From NCBI RefSeq assembly GCF_001982605.1, contig NZ_MLCN01000014.1, positions 62,001-126,000 on the forward strand: 64,000 bases of DNA, written 5' to 3'. The first letter of the stretch is position 1. Each line of letters starts with the position of its first letter. The notes below the pieces were generated by a model. That model searched no databases. It saw only the letters and a program-made list of their open reading frames with translations, and was not told the origin of the DNA. Source of the stretch: Alkanindiges hydrocarboniclasticus (GTDB taxonomy: Bacteria > Pseudomonadota > Gammaproteobacteria > Pseudomonadales > Moraxellaceae). Shown here piece after piece: positions 37,631 through 46,621 of the stretch. Position numbers and translations under genes: made by a program.

Positions 37631-38825
37631 GTTGAAAGTTCTACTAACGGCCTGTATGACCAGCGGTTTGGCATTGGCCATGCCTGCCATGAGCCAGCCG
37701 ATAGCAAATCCGTCTGTTGCCCAGACAGGGCAAAACAGTGTCGCTAAAAGCAGTATCACTCAAAAGCAAGTGGCTCAAGATGGTATGGCAGTGCTGCAAC
37801 AGCGGGTTGAGCCATTTTTGCAAAGTAGTGATGCGCTAACCCAATACCATGCGCAAAAAGCACAAATGTGGCTGACCTATGCGGCTAACCAGCACAGTGA
37901 AGGCAGCTTAACGGCGGCTGAACAGCAGGCACAGGCGCAAGCATTACAACTCATTGAACAGTTGGAACAACAGCAGCCTGTTTCTACTACCACGCCAGTG
38001 ATTCAGGCATCCAAAGTCATGCGTCGTGATTTATGGGTCAATGCCGAATTGCTCAAGCAGCAAGCAGGGTTTGACTGCGCTCCCACCGAAATCGCACAGG
38101 CTGAAGTGATGCTGGTGTGGGCCGCTGCCGAGCATTGTGAGCTGGGCTGGCGGCATTCGCGTGAGCTGTTTGCAGCGGCCGAACGCCTGATTGACAAAGC
38201 GAATTATCAGGTGGCCAATTGTCATGCTACAGCGCAATCACTGGCTGCCCAGCCTTTACCAGTATGGAACAAGGCCAGCTATCCCAGCCTTGAGCAGTTA
38301 AATGGCACAGAAAAAGGCTGTCATGGGGTGATTGGCCCATGGCCGTTGATTGCACCAGCGTTGGTGGCTCAACCGGAAGCTCCGGTTATAGTCGCTACCC
38401 CAGATGCGCCAGCGGCTGAGCCAACAGCGCAGGAAGTTTTACCCAATGTGGTACATTTTGCACTGGATCGTGCCACGCTATCGCCAGCCTCACAACAGGT
38501 GCTGGGCGATATTGCCACTGTGCTGGGCAAAAACAGCAATTATTCACTGACTCTTTATGGCTATACCGATGCCCGTGGCAGCACTGCCTATAATCAGGAC
38601 CTAAGCCAGCGCCGCGCAAGCACAGTTGAAAACTTTTTAATTCAGCAGGGCGTTGCTGCCAGCCGTATGGCCAGTGTTGCTGCTGGTGAGCAACAGTTGA
38701 TTACCGACCCTGTTGCAATCAAGGGCTATGCCTTAAGCCGCCGGGTTGCACTGGTTTATGCCAGCCCGGATGGCCAGGAAATCAAGACCACCGGCCAAAC
38801 CAGCGACTTACAGCTTGAGCGGTAG
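37617..38825 (+). CDS. OmpA-like peptidoglycan-binding envelope protein G (402 aa)
   Basis: The last gene of the envelope operon. It overlaps the end of F by 14 bases and has AGGAG 7 bases upstream of its ATG, so its translation is tied to F. A signal peptide (LLTACMTSGLALAMPAMSQ) precedes a helical, glutamine-rich region (~50-225) with four cysteines (FDCAP, EHCELGW, NCHA, KGCHG). The C-terminal OmpA-like domain (~275-390) has VHFALDRATL, the YTDARGS motif, and the paired Asp and Arg (NQDLSQRRAS) that bind diaminopimelate of peptidoglycan. It probably tethers the outer-membrane assembly to the cell wall. The four-gene linkage D-E-F-G is the main context. Confidence 0.88.
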   Translation: MQATKLKVLLTACMTSGLALAMPAMSQPIANPSVAQTGQNSVAKSSITQKQVAQDGMAVLQQRVEPFLQSSDALTQYHAQKAQMWLTYAANQHSEGSLTAAEQQAQAQALQLIEQLEQQQPVSTTTPVIQASKVMRRDLWVNAELLKQQAGFDCAPTEIAQAEVMLVWAAAEHCELGWRHSRELFAAAERLIDKANYQVANCHATAQSLAAQPLPVWNKASYPSLEQLNGTEKGCHGVIGPWPLIAPALVAQPEAPVIVATPDAPAAEPTAQEVLPNVVHFALDRATLSPASQQVLGDIATVLGKNSNYSLTLYGYTDARGSTAYNQDLSQRRASTVENFLIQQGVAASRMASVAAGEQQLITDPVAIKGYALSRRVALVYASPDGQEIKTTGQTSDLQLER

Positions 38826-39031
38826 TGCTGGCTGCTGGCTATAGGCCTTTGAGATAGGTTTTGTTAGAGAGGATTGCTCAAGATAGAGTGGTTTGGTCGT
38901 CTAGGGATTGATCGCATTATCATCAGTAATAACATCAGGCACGTTTTTTGTTGTTTTGCCAAGTGCCTGAATTTTTAATTTTAGAATCTTCTTTTACTAT
39001 GTTACTGGCATGATTATCGTTGGCATGGTCA

Positions 39032-39532
39032 TTACTGGCACGCCTTGGCTTGCTGAATTACCTGCAATGCCGCCAGTTGCTGGTTGAGCGCAGCCGCAGC
39101 TTGTGGTGTTGCTGTAGAGGTGGTGGCAGCCAGTGAACTGGCCTGCTGTGCCATTTCTCCTGCCTGCTGAAGGGCCTTAACATCCACACCAGCCAATGCG
39201 CCTACCGAGGCAAACAGTCCACCGGCCTTGCCCAGCATGCCTGCGGTTTTGCTCACCTGATTTTCCTGTGGGGCTGCCTGTAACTGCTGTGCCAGTGTTC
39301 CTGCCATAACCTGTAAGCTGGCACAATCCAGTGCGGCATAGCTTTGCATCAGCTGGGAATGATCTGCAGCCAGTTGTGCCGGGGCAGGCGTTGCTACCGG
39401 AACATTGGCGCTGTTTCCACGCACAGTATTAACCGCCTGATTGACCTTGCTTAGGGTATCCAGCAGTCCGGCATGTGCTGTGGTTGTGCCTGCTATCATA
39501 ACAATTAGGGCAGCCAAAAAAGACTTGTTCAT
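39032..39532 (-). CDS. Small secreted protein of unknown function (166 aa)
   Basis: No family recognised. The signal peptide MNKSFLAALIVMIAGTTTAHA is clear, and AGGA lies 8 bases before this ATG (an ATG 3 codons upstream has no room for a ribosome site). The mature ~145 residues are Ala/Gln-rich and predicted helical, with GLLDTLSKVNQAVNTVRG at the start, two cysteines (DCAS and the penultimate C of KACQ), and a GLFASVGALAG stretch. It is convergent with the OmpA-like gene G. It may be periplasmic. No function can be assigned. Confidence 0.65.
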   Translation of the reverse strand: MNKSFLAALIVMIAGTTTAHAGLLDTLSKVNQAVNTVRGNSANVPVATPAPAQLAADHSQLMQSYAALDCASLQVMAGTLAQQLQAAPQENQVSKTAGMLGKAGGLFASVGALAGVDVKALQQAGEMAQQASSLAATTSTATPQAAAALNQQLAALQVIQQAKACQ

Positions 39533-39749
39533 TGTGTTCATCCTGAACGGTTGGGTTGAGTTAAATGGTACGGCGCTGCCAGAAAATTCCTATCACCCAA
39601 ACAGGGGGGTGGACGGTTTTTTTCGGGCTTGTTTCATAAATTTTTCAATCTCCCGTGTTAAGGACTTTCGTAAAAATACAGACAACTATAGAATGAGCGC
39701 TTTCTTTATTTAGCCAAGGCTTTTTGCCCAGCCGTCGGAGTACTTCATC

Positions 39750-41432
39750 ATGAGCAATGACAATCTACGCAAATATTCATCTCAGGTGGTCGATGGCGTG
39801 GAGTGCGCCCCAGCCCGTGCCATGCTGCGCGCGGTGGGTTTTACCGATGAAGACTTTAAAAAACCTCAAGTGGGCATTGCATCCACCTGGGCTAATGTCA
39901 CGCCATGCAACATGCACATTGACGGCTTGGCCCGTGATGCCGAAAGCGGTGTGAATGCCGCCGGTGGCAAGGGCGTAATCTTTAATACCATCACCATTTC
40001 TGACGGCATTGCCAACGGTACCGAAGGCATGAAATATTCCATGGTATCGCGCGAGATTATTGCCGATTCCATTGAAGCCGTAGCCGGTTGTGAAGGCTTT
40101 GATGCACTGGTTGCCATTGGTGGCTGTGACAAGAACATGCCGGGTTGCATCATGGGCTTGGCGCGCTTAAACCGCCCGTCCATTTTTGTGTATGGCGGTT
40201 CCATTCAGCCGGGCAAGGGCCATACCGATGTCATTTCAGTATTTGAAGCGGTAGGCCAGCATGCCAAGGGCGAGCTAAACGAAATTCAGGTCAAGCAAAT
40301 TGAAGAAGTGGCCATTCCGGGGCCGGGTTCCTGCGGTGGCATGTATACCGCCAACACCATGGCATCTGCCATTGAAGCACTGGGCATGAGCCTGCCGGGT
40401 TCCAGCGCGCAGGATGCCGTGTCACAGGAAAAACAGGATGATTGTACCCGTGCTGGTGAAGCGGTACTCAACCTGCTGCGTCTGGACATTAAACCCAGCG
40501 ACATTATGACCAAGGCTGCGTTTGAAAACTCCATTAAAGTCGTGATTGCGCTGGGCGGTTCCACCAATGCGGTGCTGCACTTGATTGCCATGGCGCGTAC
40601 CGTGGATGTGGACTTAAGCCTTGACGACTTTGTACGTATTGGCAAGGACACCCCGATGCTGGCTGATGTGCGTCCATCCGGTAAATACATGATGAGTGAG
40701 CTGGTGGCCATTGGCGGAATTCAGCCTTTAATGAAGCGCATGCTGGATGCCGGCATGCTGGATGGTTCCTGCCTGACGGTGACGGGTAAAACACTGGGCG
40801 AAAATCTGGCCAATGTGCAGGATTATCCGGCGGATCAGCAAATTATTATGCCGTTTGATGCACCAATCAAAAAAGATTCTCACTTGGTGATTTTAAAAGG
40901 CAATCTGGCCTCAGAAGGCTCGGTGGCCAAGATTACCGGTAAGGAAGGCTTGCGCTTTGAAGGCCCGGCCCGTGTGTTTGAAGGTGAAGAAGGGGCTATG
41001 GCGGGTATCTTGAATGGTGAAGTCCAAGCCGGTGAAGTGGTAGTAATTCGCGGCGAAGGCCCTAAAGGCGGCCCTGGCATGCGCGAAATGCTCAAGCCAA
41101 CCTCAGCGATTATGGGCAAGGGTCTGGGCCAGTCGGTGGCACTGATTACCGATGGCCGTTTTAGCGGTGGTAGCCATGGTTTTGTGGTGGGCCACGTGAC
41201 GCCAGAGGCCTTTGAAGGTGGCCTGATTGGTTTGGTCAACACCGGTGACCGCATTAGTATTGATGCAGAGACCCGTGAAATTACCCTGCATGTGGATGAC
41301 GCCGAACTGGCGACCCGTCGTGCCAACTGGACCCGTCCGGCGCCTAAATATACCCGCGGCGTGCTGGCCAAATATGCGCGTCTGGTGTCCAGTGCATCTA
41401 CCGGTGCATTAACGGATATCAATCTTGATTAA
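39750..41432 (+). CDS. ilvD: Dihydroxy-acid dehydratase
   Basis: IlvD dehydrates 2,3-dihydroxy acids to 2-keto acids in valine, leucine and isoleucine synthesis. It has 560 residues, the shorter IlvD/Edd-family form rather than the ~616-residue E. coli type. Three cysteines that can hold the iron-sulfur cluster are seen: Cys53 (CNMHIDG), Cys126 ([10 protein letters not shown]) and Cys195 ([14 protein letters not shown]). [20 protein letters not shown] near the C-terminus is the family signature. It is a single gene with no ilv neighbours. A strong terminator follows. Confidence 0.96.
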   Translation: MSNDNLRKYSSQVVDGVECAPARAMLRAVGFTDEDFKKPQVGIASTWANVTPCNMHIDGLARDAESGVNAAGGKGVIFNTITISDGIANGTEGMKYSMVSREIIADSIEAVAGCEGFDALVAIGGCDKNMPGCIMGLARLNRPSIFVYGGSIQPGKGHTDVISVFEAVGQHAKGELNEIQVKQIEEVAIPGPGSCGGMYTANTMASAIEALGMSLPGSSAQDAVSQEKQDDCTRAGEAVLNLLRLDIKPSDIMTKAAFENSIKVVIALGGSTNAVLHLIAMARTVDVDLSLDDFVRIGKDTPMLADVRPSGKYMMSELVAIGGIQPLMKRMLDAGMLDGSCLTVTGKTLGENLANVQDYPADQQIIMPFDAPIKKDSHLVILKGNLASEGSVAKITGKEGLRFEGPARVFEGEEGAMAGILNGEVQAGEVVVIRGEGPKGGPGMREMLKPTSAIMGKGLGQSVALITDGRFSGGSHGFVVGHVTPEAFEGGLIGLVNTGDRISIDAETREITLHVDDAELATRRANWTRPAPKYTRGVLAKYARLVSSASTGALTDINLD

Positions 41433-41476
41433 ATACCTCGACTAAAAGATTGTAATTTGCTGACTGAAATTGGCAA

Positions 41477-41524
41477 TCAAAAAATGCCCTGTCATGGTTT
41501 GTTATATGACAGGGCATTTTTTGA
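41477..41524. terminator. Bidirectional terminator, 19-bp perfect stem
   Basis: The left arm (41477-41495, TCAAAAAATGCCCTGTCAT) is the exact reverse complement of the right arm (41506-41524) over a 10-base loop, with A and T ends. It lies between convergent ilvD and the flavodoxin-like gene and can serve both. Confidence 0.9.
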
Positions 41525-41593
41525 TTTAAAAATCCGATTGATCAGGATTCACCTTAGCTAAAAAATGGTATCGAAGAACCCTAAAAATACTGA

Positions 41594-42715
41594 CTATTTG
41601 GGCCGTACCAGCTCTACCTGTTGCGATGGCTGCAACTCAATGCCTTGGCGCAATTGCCGAATGGTAGCCTGTAAGGCCTGCGCTACCATTACGGCTTCAT
41701 CCTGTACTGCCTGATCCTGATCCAGTGCTTCATGGCTTTCGGCATAGGATTCATAGTAGCCAATATAGCGATCCAGCCGCCCCTTAAAGCCAGCGGCAAT
41801 AAAGCCCATCCAGTCCAGTTGGTCACACAGGTTGCGACGCTGTGCCTCAACGCCAGCCACATCGCCATGTACCATCACGGCATAGGCACGATTTGGCAAG
41901 TGCTTGGGATAATCCCAGCCGTCCAGCTCAATTTGTTTGGCTTTAATGGCTTTTTTGCCATGGGTACTGCTGGGGTCAGTATTGCCACCATCAATACACA
42001 CCAAGCGATCCATCAGGTTTTTAAGGGCACCGGGTGACTGATACCAGTAGGTGGGCGTCACAATCAGCAGGCCATGCGCCGCCGCCAGTTTGATATAAAT
42101 GTCATTCATCCAGTCGCCGGTCTGGTTGAGGGAGTGATTGGGATAGCAGCTACAGGGAAAATGGCATAACGGCATGGCTGTAGCCACGCAACCCTTGCAG
42201 GGGTGAATGTTCAGGCCATATTCAGAGGTCAGGCGGCTTAAATCAATGACATCACATACCGTTCCCTCACGTTCAAGCTCTTGTCTGGCAATATTGGCCA
42301 GTCGCCAGCTTTTGCTGACTTCACCGGGGCAGGTGTCATCATTGCGATGGCTGGCAATGATAATCAGCACCTGATTAGGTGTATTTTGATCCTGCTGGGT
42401 TTGCTTGGCGGTATCAATGGCGGCCTTGGTGTCCAGCCATTCCACCGCAATTTCATAGTCCGGGTCGGCATAGCCAGCACCGGCAGCACGGGTAACCGGG
42501 GCTTTGCGGCCATCCTGATAGTTTTGCCAGGCAATCTCTTCCAGTTGGGCAATCTGTGCACTGGCTTGGTCAAAGCGTGGGTCGGCAAAGGACTGGCGAA
42601 AACGCTGGCCAAATGTCGCACGATCCAGATGACCGCCGCCTTGTCCCGTGCGGGGAACCGGCGCGGCGCGGCGCGGTTTGGTGGTGGAATTGGCAGAAGC
42701 TTCGGGTGACGACAT
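41594..42715 (-). CDS. Flavodoxin-fold NAD(P)H-dependent reductase with N-terminal extension
   Basis: Probable FMN-binding oxidoreductase, ~373 residues. The C-terminal ~240 residues form a flavodoxin-like domain: LIIIASHRNDDTCPGEVSK (phosphate loop region) and TPTYWYQSPGALKNLMDRLV (FMN-contact region), with several cysteines between them (HPCKGCVATAMPLCHFPCSC) that might bind a metal or form disulfides. The first ~120 residues (RATFGQRFRQSFADPRFDQASAQIAQ ...) are an extra domain I do not recognise. No ribosome site is obvious; the ATG at 42715 was chosen over a GTG at 42751. It is convergent with ilvD. Substrate unknown. Confidence 0.75.
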   Translation of the reverse strand: MSSPEASANSTTKPRRAAPVPRTGQGGGHLDRATFGQRFRQSFADPRFDQASAQIAQLEEIAWQNYQDGRKAPVTRAAGAGYADPDYEIAVEWLDTKAAIDTAKQTQQDQNTPNQVLIIIASHRNDDTCPGEVSKSWRLANIARQELEREGTVCDVIDLSRLTSEYGLNIHPCKGCVATAMPLCHFPCSCYPNHSLNQTGDWMNDIYIKLAAAHGLLIVTPTYWYQSPGALKNLMDRLVCIDGGNTDPSSTHGKKAIKAKQIELDGWDYPKHLPNRAYAVMVHGDVAGVEAQRRNLCDQLDWMGFIAAGFKGRLDRYIGYYESYAESHEALDQDQAVQDEAVMVAQALQATIRQLRQGIELQPSQQVELVRPK

Positions 42716-42953
42716 AATAAGCGTATCAATTGAACAGGTTATGCCTATCACAAACTGAAAACTGCTGAGTTACTAGCCATGCCCGGTAAGGAATTGTTGT
42801 GGTTAATCACTATATATCTTGCTGAACAGTGTCCCTGATGTGGCACAATAAATTTTTTAACCCGGTTTTTCACCTGCTAAACTTGCGTCATTGCCATTAG
42901 TATTCTAGATTGATAACCCTTAACAACTGCTGTGCAATCCTAAGGAAATATTC

Positions 42954-44273
42954 ATGTCGCTGGCGCGAAGGTGGTTAGATCCAATCCGTTCCCGATGGTT
43001 TTTTAACCGGCCTTACCGGCAGCGTCACCTGTCTTCGCGCAATGGCATTACGGTTTACCTGCGTTTTGATGATGCCTATAGCTATTTGCTGGTGCAGTTG
43101 TTGCCACAGCTGGAAGAATTACTGATTCCGCGCTTAAAGCCATTAAAAATTGTCATTTGTACTCAGGCCAGCTCGCCGCCCAATGGTTTAACGGCACAGG
43201 CCTGGCAGCGTTATATGCTGGACGATGCCGCTGCACTGGCCGCGCAGCATCGCTTTGTATTTGATGTGAATAACCCTGCACCTACCAGTTTGCCCAGTGC
43301 GGCCCTGATTCAGCAAGCCACCGATATCTTGCAAACCTCACCCTTGCGCGGCACGGATTACCTGCATTTGTTGCAGGATATTTTTCACATGCTGTGGCAA
43401 AACCAGCAGGGCAAGCTGAACACCCTGCACTATATGGCAACGCGGCGTCCGGCCAGCGCGATATCTGCCAAAAGCTCTAGCCATGATACCCCGGCAATCC
43501 GTTTTATGGATGAAGCCATTCCCAGTGGTTTTTTGCTATTTGGCGGACGGCATTACCGCGCCATCGATGATTTTTTAAGGCTAACCCGTCGCTTAAAACA
43601 GCAAAAATTACTCAATAACGAACCAATTTTTTTAATCAATCACATTGAGTGGGGCGAGCATCTGGTCAATGACCCGGAAAGCCTGAATGAAGTGCAGGCG
43701 CTGCATGCCCAACTGGATATTTATCTGGCGCTGGAAGACCCGGTAAGCTGGCTGATTCTGGCGTATATCAAGCGTGAACTGGTGGATTATTACAATATCA
43801 GCTTAAACGTGCATCCCTTGCCGTATCAGGGCCGTGATGAGTTTGACTGGGGCTTGATTGCGCGTTTGTCGCGGCGTACCGAAGTTGGCATTGCGCCATT
43901 TTGCCGGCCTACGCAGGCGGCTACACTCAATCTGGCTCATATTTTATATCGGGTGGATGAAGAACAGCGCAGTGAAATCCTGCTGGATTTGCTCAAGTGC
44001 ATCTGGTGCAAGGGGCTGGATGCCAGCTTTGCGCCGCATGTGCAACGCTTAACCAGTATGGCACTGGAGCCTGCATCACCCACGTTGCTACCTGTAGACT
44101 TGCCGGAAATCCAGGCCTGGCTTGATAGCAATCAGCTTGCCTGTAATGCCTACCAGCAGCCTGACCTGCCAGTCATGGTGTTACAAATTGGCGAACAACG
44201 GCAGGTGTTTAACAGCCTGTATCGGGTCTGGCGCATTGAAAGCCTGCTGGCTGAGGCGCTGGAAGAAAGCTAG
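42954..44273 (+). CDS. DsbA/HCCA-isomerase-like thioredoxin-fold protein, apparently two tandem domains (439 aa)
   Basis: No exact family recognised. Both halves contain a segment that looks like the start or end of a DsbA/2-hydroxychromene-2-carboxylate isomerase fold: YLRFDDAYSYLLVQLLPQLEE in the first half, and LALEDPVSWLILAYIKREL followed by VHPLPYQGRDEFDWGL and the proline-bearing VGIAPFCRP in the second. No CxxC motif is present at the DsbA active-site place, so an oxidoreductase role is unlikely; a glutathione-transferase-kappa or isomerase-like role is possible. There is no signal peptide, so it is probably cytoplasmic. AAGGA lies 7 bases before the ATG. It stands alone, followed by convergent hotdog genes. 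Confidence 0.6.
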   Translation: MSLARRWLDPIRSRWFFNRPYRQRHLSSRNGITVYLRFDDAYSYLLVQLLPQLEELLIPRLKPLKIVICTQASSPPNGLTAQAWQRYMLDDAAALAAQHRFVFDVNNPAPTSLPSAALIQQATDILQTSPLRGTDYLHLLQDIFHMLWQNQQGKLNTLHYMATRRPASAISAKSSSHDTPAIRFMDEAIPSGFLLFGGRHYRAIDDFLRLTRRLKQQKLLNNEPIFLINHIEWGEHLVNDPESLNEVQALHAQLDIYLALEDPVSWLILAYIKRELVDYYNISLNVHPLPYQGRDEFDWGLIARLSRRTEVGIAPFCRPTQAATLNLAHILYRVDEEQRSEILLDLLKCIWCKGLDASFAPHVQRLTSMALEPASPTLLPVDLPEIQAWLDSNQLACNAYQQPDLPVMVLQIGEQRQVFNSLYRVWRIESLLAEALEES

Positions 44274-44376
44274 CCTAATTTTCTAAAAACCAGCTTTAAC
44301 ATATCAAGAATTTCTTTTCATTTGTTCAATTTACCCTGACCCATTGCTTTAACGGGCATTAGTCAGGGCTTGTCGT

Positions 44377-44850
44377 TTATGATTTTTTTGGCGAAACCCA
44401 CATGGTAATCAAGGCACGAAACACCACCTCACCTTGCGTGTCCTGAACCACAACATTGACTTTATATTCACCGGCTGTAGACCAGTCTATGGCGGATGCA
44501 GGCGTTGCGATTGCAATCAGGTCTGTTTTGGCTTTTTTGAGGTATTCAACCGTCATTCCATTGGGAATCCAGCGGTGGGTCGCAGGCACTGTCACTTCAG
44601 TCATCGTGCCGCCCGCCAGTTCTGCCATATTGCACATGGCAATGGCATGTACCGTGCCCAGATGATTCAGTACTGCCCGGCGTTTAGGCATGCTGATTCT
44701 GCAATATTCTGGCCGTAATTCCTCAAACTGGGGACTGATACTGCCAAAATACGGTGCCTTTAAACACAGTAGACGGGAAAAAGTCCATTTGCCACCCGGC
44801 TTGGAGGCCAGATTGCGCCATATCGTTAACGTGCTGTTTGCTTTACTCAT
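44377..44850 (-). CDS. DUF4442/hotdog-fold thioesterase-like protein 1
   Basis: This 157-residue protein of the hotdog-fold DUF4442 group is likely to act on acyl-CoA or a related thioester. The conserved stretch NHLGTVHAIAMCNMAELAGG resembles the PaaI-like active-site helix, and RWIPNGMTVEYLKKAKTDL follows. A good AAGGAG ribosome site precedes the ATG. It lies 24 bases downstream of a paralogue on the same strand, so the two form an operon divergent from a TetR regulator. The substrate is unknown; pairing of two hotdog paralogues suggests a heterodimer (inference). Confidence 0.75.
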   Translation of the reverse strand: MSKANSTLTIWRNLASKPGGKWTFSRLLCLKAPYFGSISPQFEELRPEYCRISMPKRRAVLNHLGTVHAIAMCNMAELAGGTMTEVTVPATHRWIPNGMTVEYLKKAKTDLIAIATPASAIDWSTAGEYKVNVVVQDTQGEVVFRALITMWVSPKKS

Positions 44851-44874
44851 GATGTTCTCCTTTAAAAATACCCA

Positions 44875-45315
44875 TTAGTGATGGCGGATATTCATGGTAA
44901 TACGTGCAGTAAATACTTCTTGGCCTGTGGTATCGGTAATGGTGACAGGAACGTCTACATCGCCTGCGCTGTTCAAGTCAATCTGGCTACCATCGGCCAC
45001 GGCAATGACATCTGATTTGGCTTTGGCCAGATAATTTACCTGCATGGCTTTGGGAATCCAGCGCGCACCATCAGGAATGGAAACATTGGTCATCATGCCC
45101 GCAGCCAGTTCGGCAGCATTGCATAATGCAATGGCATGCACCGTGCCTAAATGATTGGTAATTTCGCGACAAAACGGCACCTGAACGGATGCAAAACCTG
45201 CACGCAGGTCAGTTAGCAACGGATTAATGGTGCTGAAGTAGGGCGCCATTTGACAGGTCATTTTGCTAAATGCTTCAGGGCCGGTACTGTTAAACATGCC
45301 TAACACTTGATTCAT
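44875..45315 (-). CDS. DUF4442/hotdog-fold thioesterase-like protein 2
   Basis: First gene of the hotdog operon, 146 residues. It shares with its neighbour the motif NHLGTVHAIALCNAAELAAG and RWIPKAMQVNYLAKAKSD, which indicates tandem duplication. AAGGA lies 6 bases before the start. The 45-bp palindrome at 45351-45395 lies 36-80 bases upstream, over the probable promoter, so the divergent TetR protein is the likely repressor. Role in fatty acyl or xenobiotic acyl turnover is an inference from fold only. Confidence 0.75.
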   Translation of the reverse strand: MNQVLGMFNSTGPEAFSKMTCQMAPYFSTINPLLTDLRAGFASVQVPFCREITNHLGTVHAIALCNAAELAAGMMTNVSIPDGARWIPKAMQVNYLAKAKSDVIAVADGSQIDLNSAGDVDVPVTITDTTGQEVFTARITMNIRHH

Positions 45316-45350
45316 GAGGGTTCCTTAAAACTGCAATATTCATCTTTTGG

Positions 45351-45395
45351 CAAATACAGAATTATATTCTTTATTAGAACATTATTCTGTATTTG
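45351..45395. promoter_or_regulatory. 45-bp nested palindrome, probable TetR operator
   Basis: CAAATACAGAAT (45351-45362) and ATTCTGTATTTG (45384-45395) are perfect complements. Inside, ATTCT and AGAAC arms share the same centre (45373), so 18 of 22 base pairs are symmetric overall. It lies in the 156-base gap between the hotdog operon and the divergent TetR gene. Confidence 0.7.
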
Positions 45396-45471
45396 GCAAG
45401 CTGTCAAGAGATTTGCATTTGGCGTAGACTTCATATTTGCCGTATCATTATTTTTTTGATGTGTGATAAGA

Positions 45472-46095
45472 ATGGAAACATTGGAACTTCTGGAGCGCCA
45501 CTATCCGGGACGGAGAGCTGAGCTAAAACGCATCATTTTGGAACAAGCCCTATGTTGCTTTAATGAACAAGGCATTGAAGCGACAACCATTGAAATGATC
45601 CGTGCTGCCTGCGACACCAGCATCGGTGCGATTTACCATCATTTTGGCAATAAGGAAGGGTTGGTTGCTGCCTTGTTTTTTACAGCACTAGAGGATCAGG
45701 CAAAGTTGCGTGCGCAATATCTTGAAGATGCACACACCATGCAGCAGGCGGTGCATGCGCTGGTTTATAGTTATGTGGACTGGGTGGATCAGTATCCTGA
45801 ATGGGCTAAGTTTCAGTTTGCTGCGCGTTTTTCCGTGGCGCGAGGCCCGCATCAGCAAACGCTGGTGGAGCGGAATAAAACAAGGAACAAGCAACTGTTC
45901 CTGCAATTTGCTCAGTTGTCGCAAACGCAGGAACAGAATGAGCAGAATGATTTGCCGGCCGAGTTGTTGCCTTCACTGATTATTGGCCCTGCTGAGAACT
46001 ATTCCCGCGCATGGCTATCGGATCGGGTCATCAAAAGTCCAAAGGTGTATCGGCAGCAACTGGCTGAAACGGCGTGGCGCGCAATATGCAAATAG
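45472..46095 (+). CDS. TetR/AcrR family transcriptional regulator
   Basis: This DNA-binding repressor has 207 residues. The N-terminal helix-turn-helix (~residues 35-65) reads TTIEMIRAACDTSIGAIYHHF followed by GNKEGLVAALFF, a textbook TetR motif. The rest is helical and would hold the ligand and dimer surface. A GTG three codons earlier (45463) is also in frame, and neither start has a strong ribosome site. Divergent orientation and the large palindrome between suggest it represses both itself and the two hotdog genes. Ligand unknown; an acyl-CoA or aromatic acid is plausible given the targets. Confidence 0.9.
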   Translation: METLELLERHYPGRRAELKRIILEQALCCFNEQGIEATTIEMIRAACDTSIGAIYHHFGNKEGLVAALFFTALEDQAKLRAQYLEDAHTMQQAVHALVYSYVDWVDQYPEWAKFQFAARFSVARGPHQQTLVERNKTRNKQLFLQFAQLSQTQEQNEQNDLPAELLPSLIIGPAENYSRAWLSDRVIKSPKVYRQQLAETAWRAICK

Positions 46096-46155
46096 CCTAA
46101 GTTTAAAACCGTTGAAAATCAAAGGTGCAGGTTCCAGTATTTTTAAAATAATTGA

Positions 46156-46599
46156 TCAATAGCCATTGGCATTACGAGTTTCAACAGCATGCTGACAATC
46201 TTTTAAAGAGCGGTAGGCATAAACTGACAACTGGGTTGTTTCCAGCTTAAGGGCATCCAGATTGGCACCGAAGGCATTTTCTGACACGGCGCATTTAAAC
46301 GGCTTGAGCTTAAAGTTACTGACAGGCTGGCAGCTTTCTTCAATTTCAGTATCGGTAAAGCCGCTGAGGGTTTGTAGCTTCAAGTTTGCACAGCTGGTAT
46401 CAACCTGATGGCTGGGTGAGTTGTTTACTGCTGTGGCATGTGCTGTTATATCAGGGGTTGTGGCACCATCAGGTTGCTGCGCTGATTGAGCAATTTTGGG
46501 AGGGTTTGTTGCATCATCCGGTGATTCATTAGATGTTTCTGAACAGGCTGCCAAGGTTAAACTTACCAGCAAGCCTGCTAAAGCCATTAATCCTGGCAT
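46156..46599 (-). CDS. Putative lipoprotein of unknown function (147 aa)
   Basis: The signal MPGLMALAGLLVSLTLAAC ends in a lipobox (LAAC), so the protein is probably lipidated and held in the inner or outer membrane. After a low-complexity linker rich in Asn, Pro, Ala and Thr, a ~70-residue domain has four cysteines (SCANLK, SCQPVS, FKCAV, DCQHAV) that probably form two disulfides. The start was chosen because AGGT lies 8 bases upstream; an earlier ATG at 46641 overlaps the preceding gene. It is 22 bases downstream of the DUF4259 gene and may be its operon partner. Confidence 0.7.
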   Translation of the reverse strand: MPGLMALAGLLVSLTLAACSETSNESPDDATNPPKIAQSAQQPDGATTPDITAHATAVNNSPSHQVDTSCANLKLQTLSGFTDTEIEESCQPVSNFKLKPFKCAVSENAFGANLDALKLETTQLSVYAYRSLKDCQHAVETRNANGY

Positions 46600-46621
46600 G
46601 ACCTGAAACCTGATCTGCACC

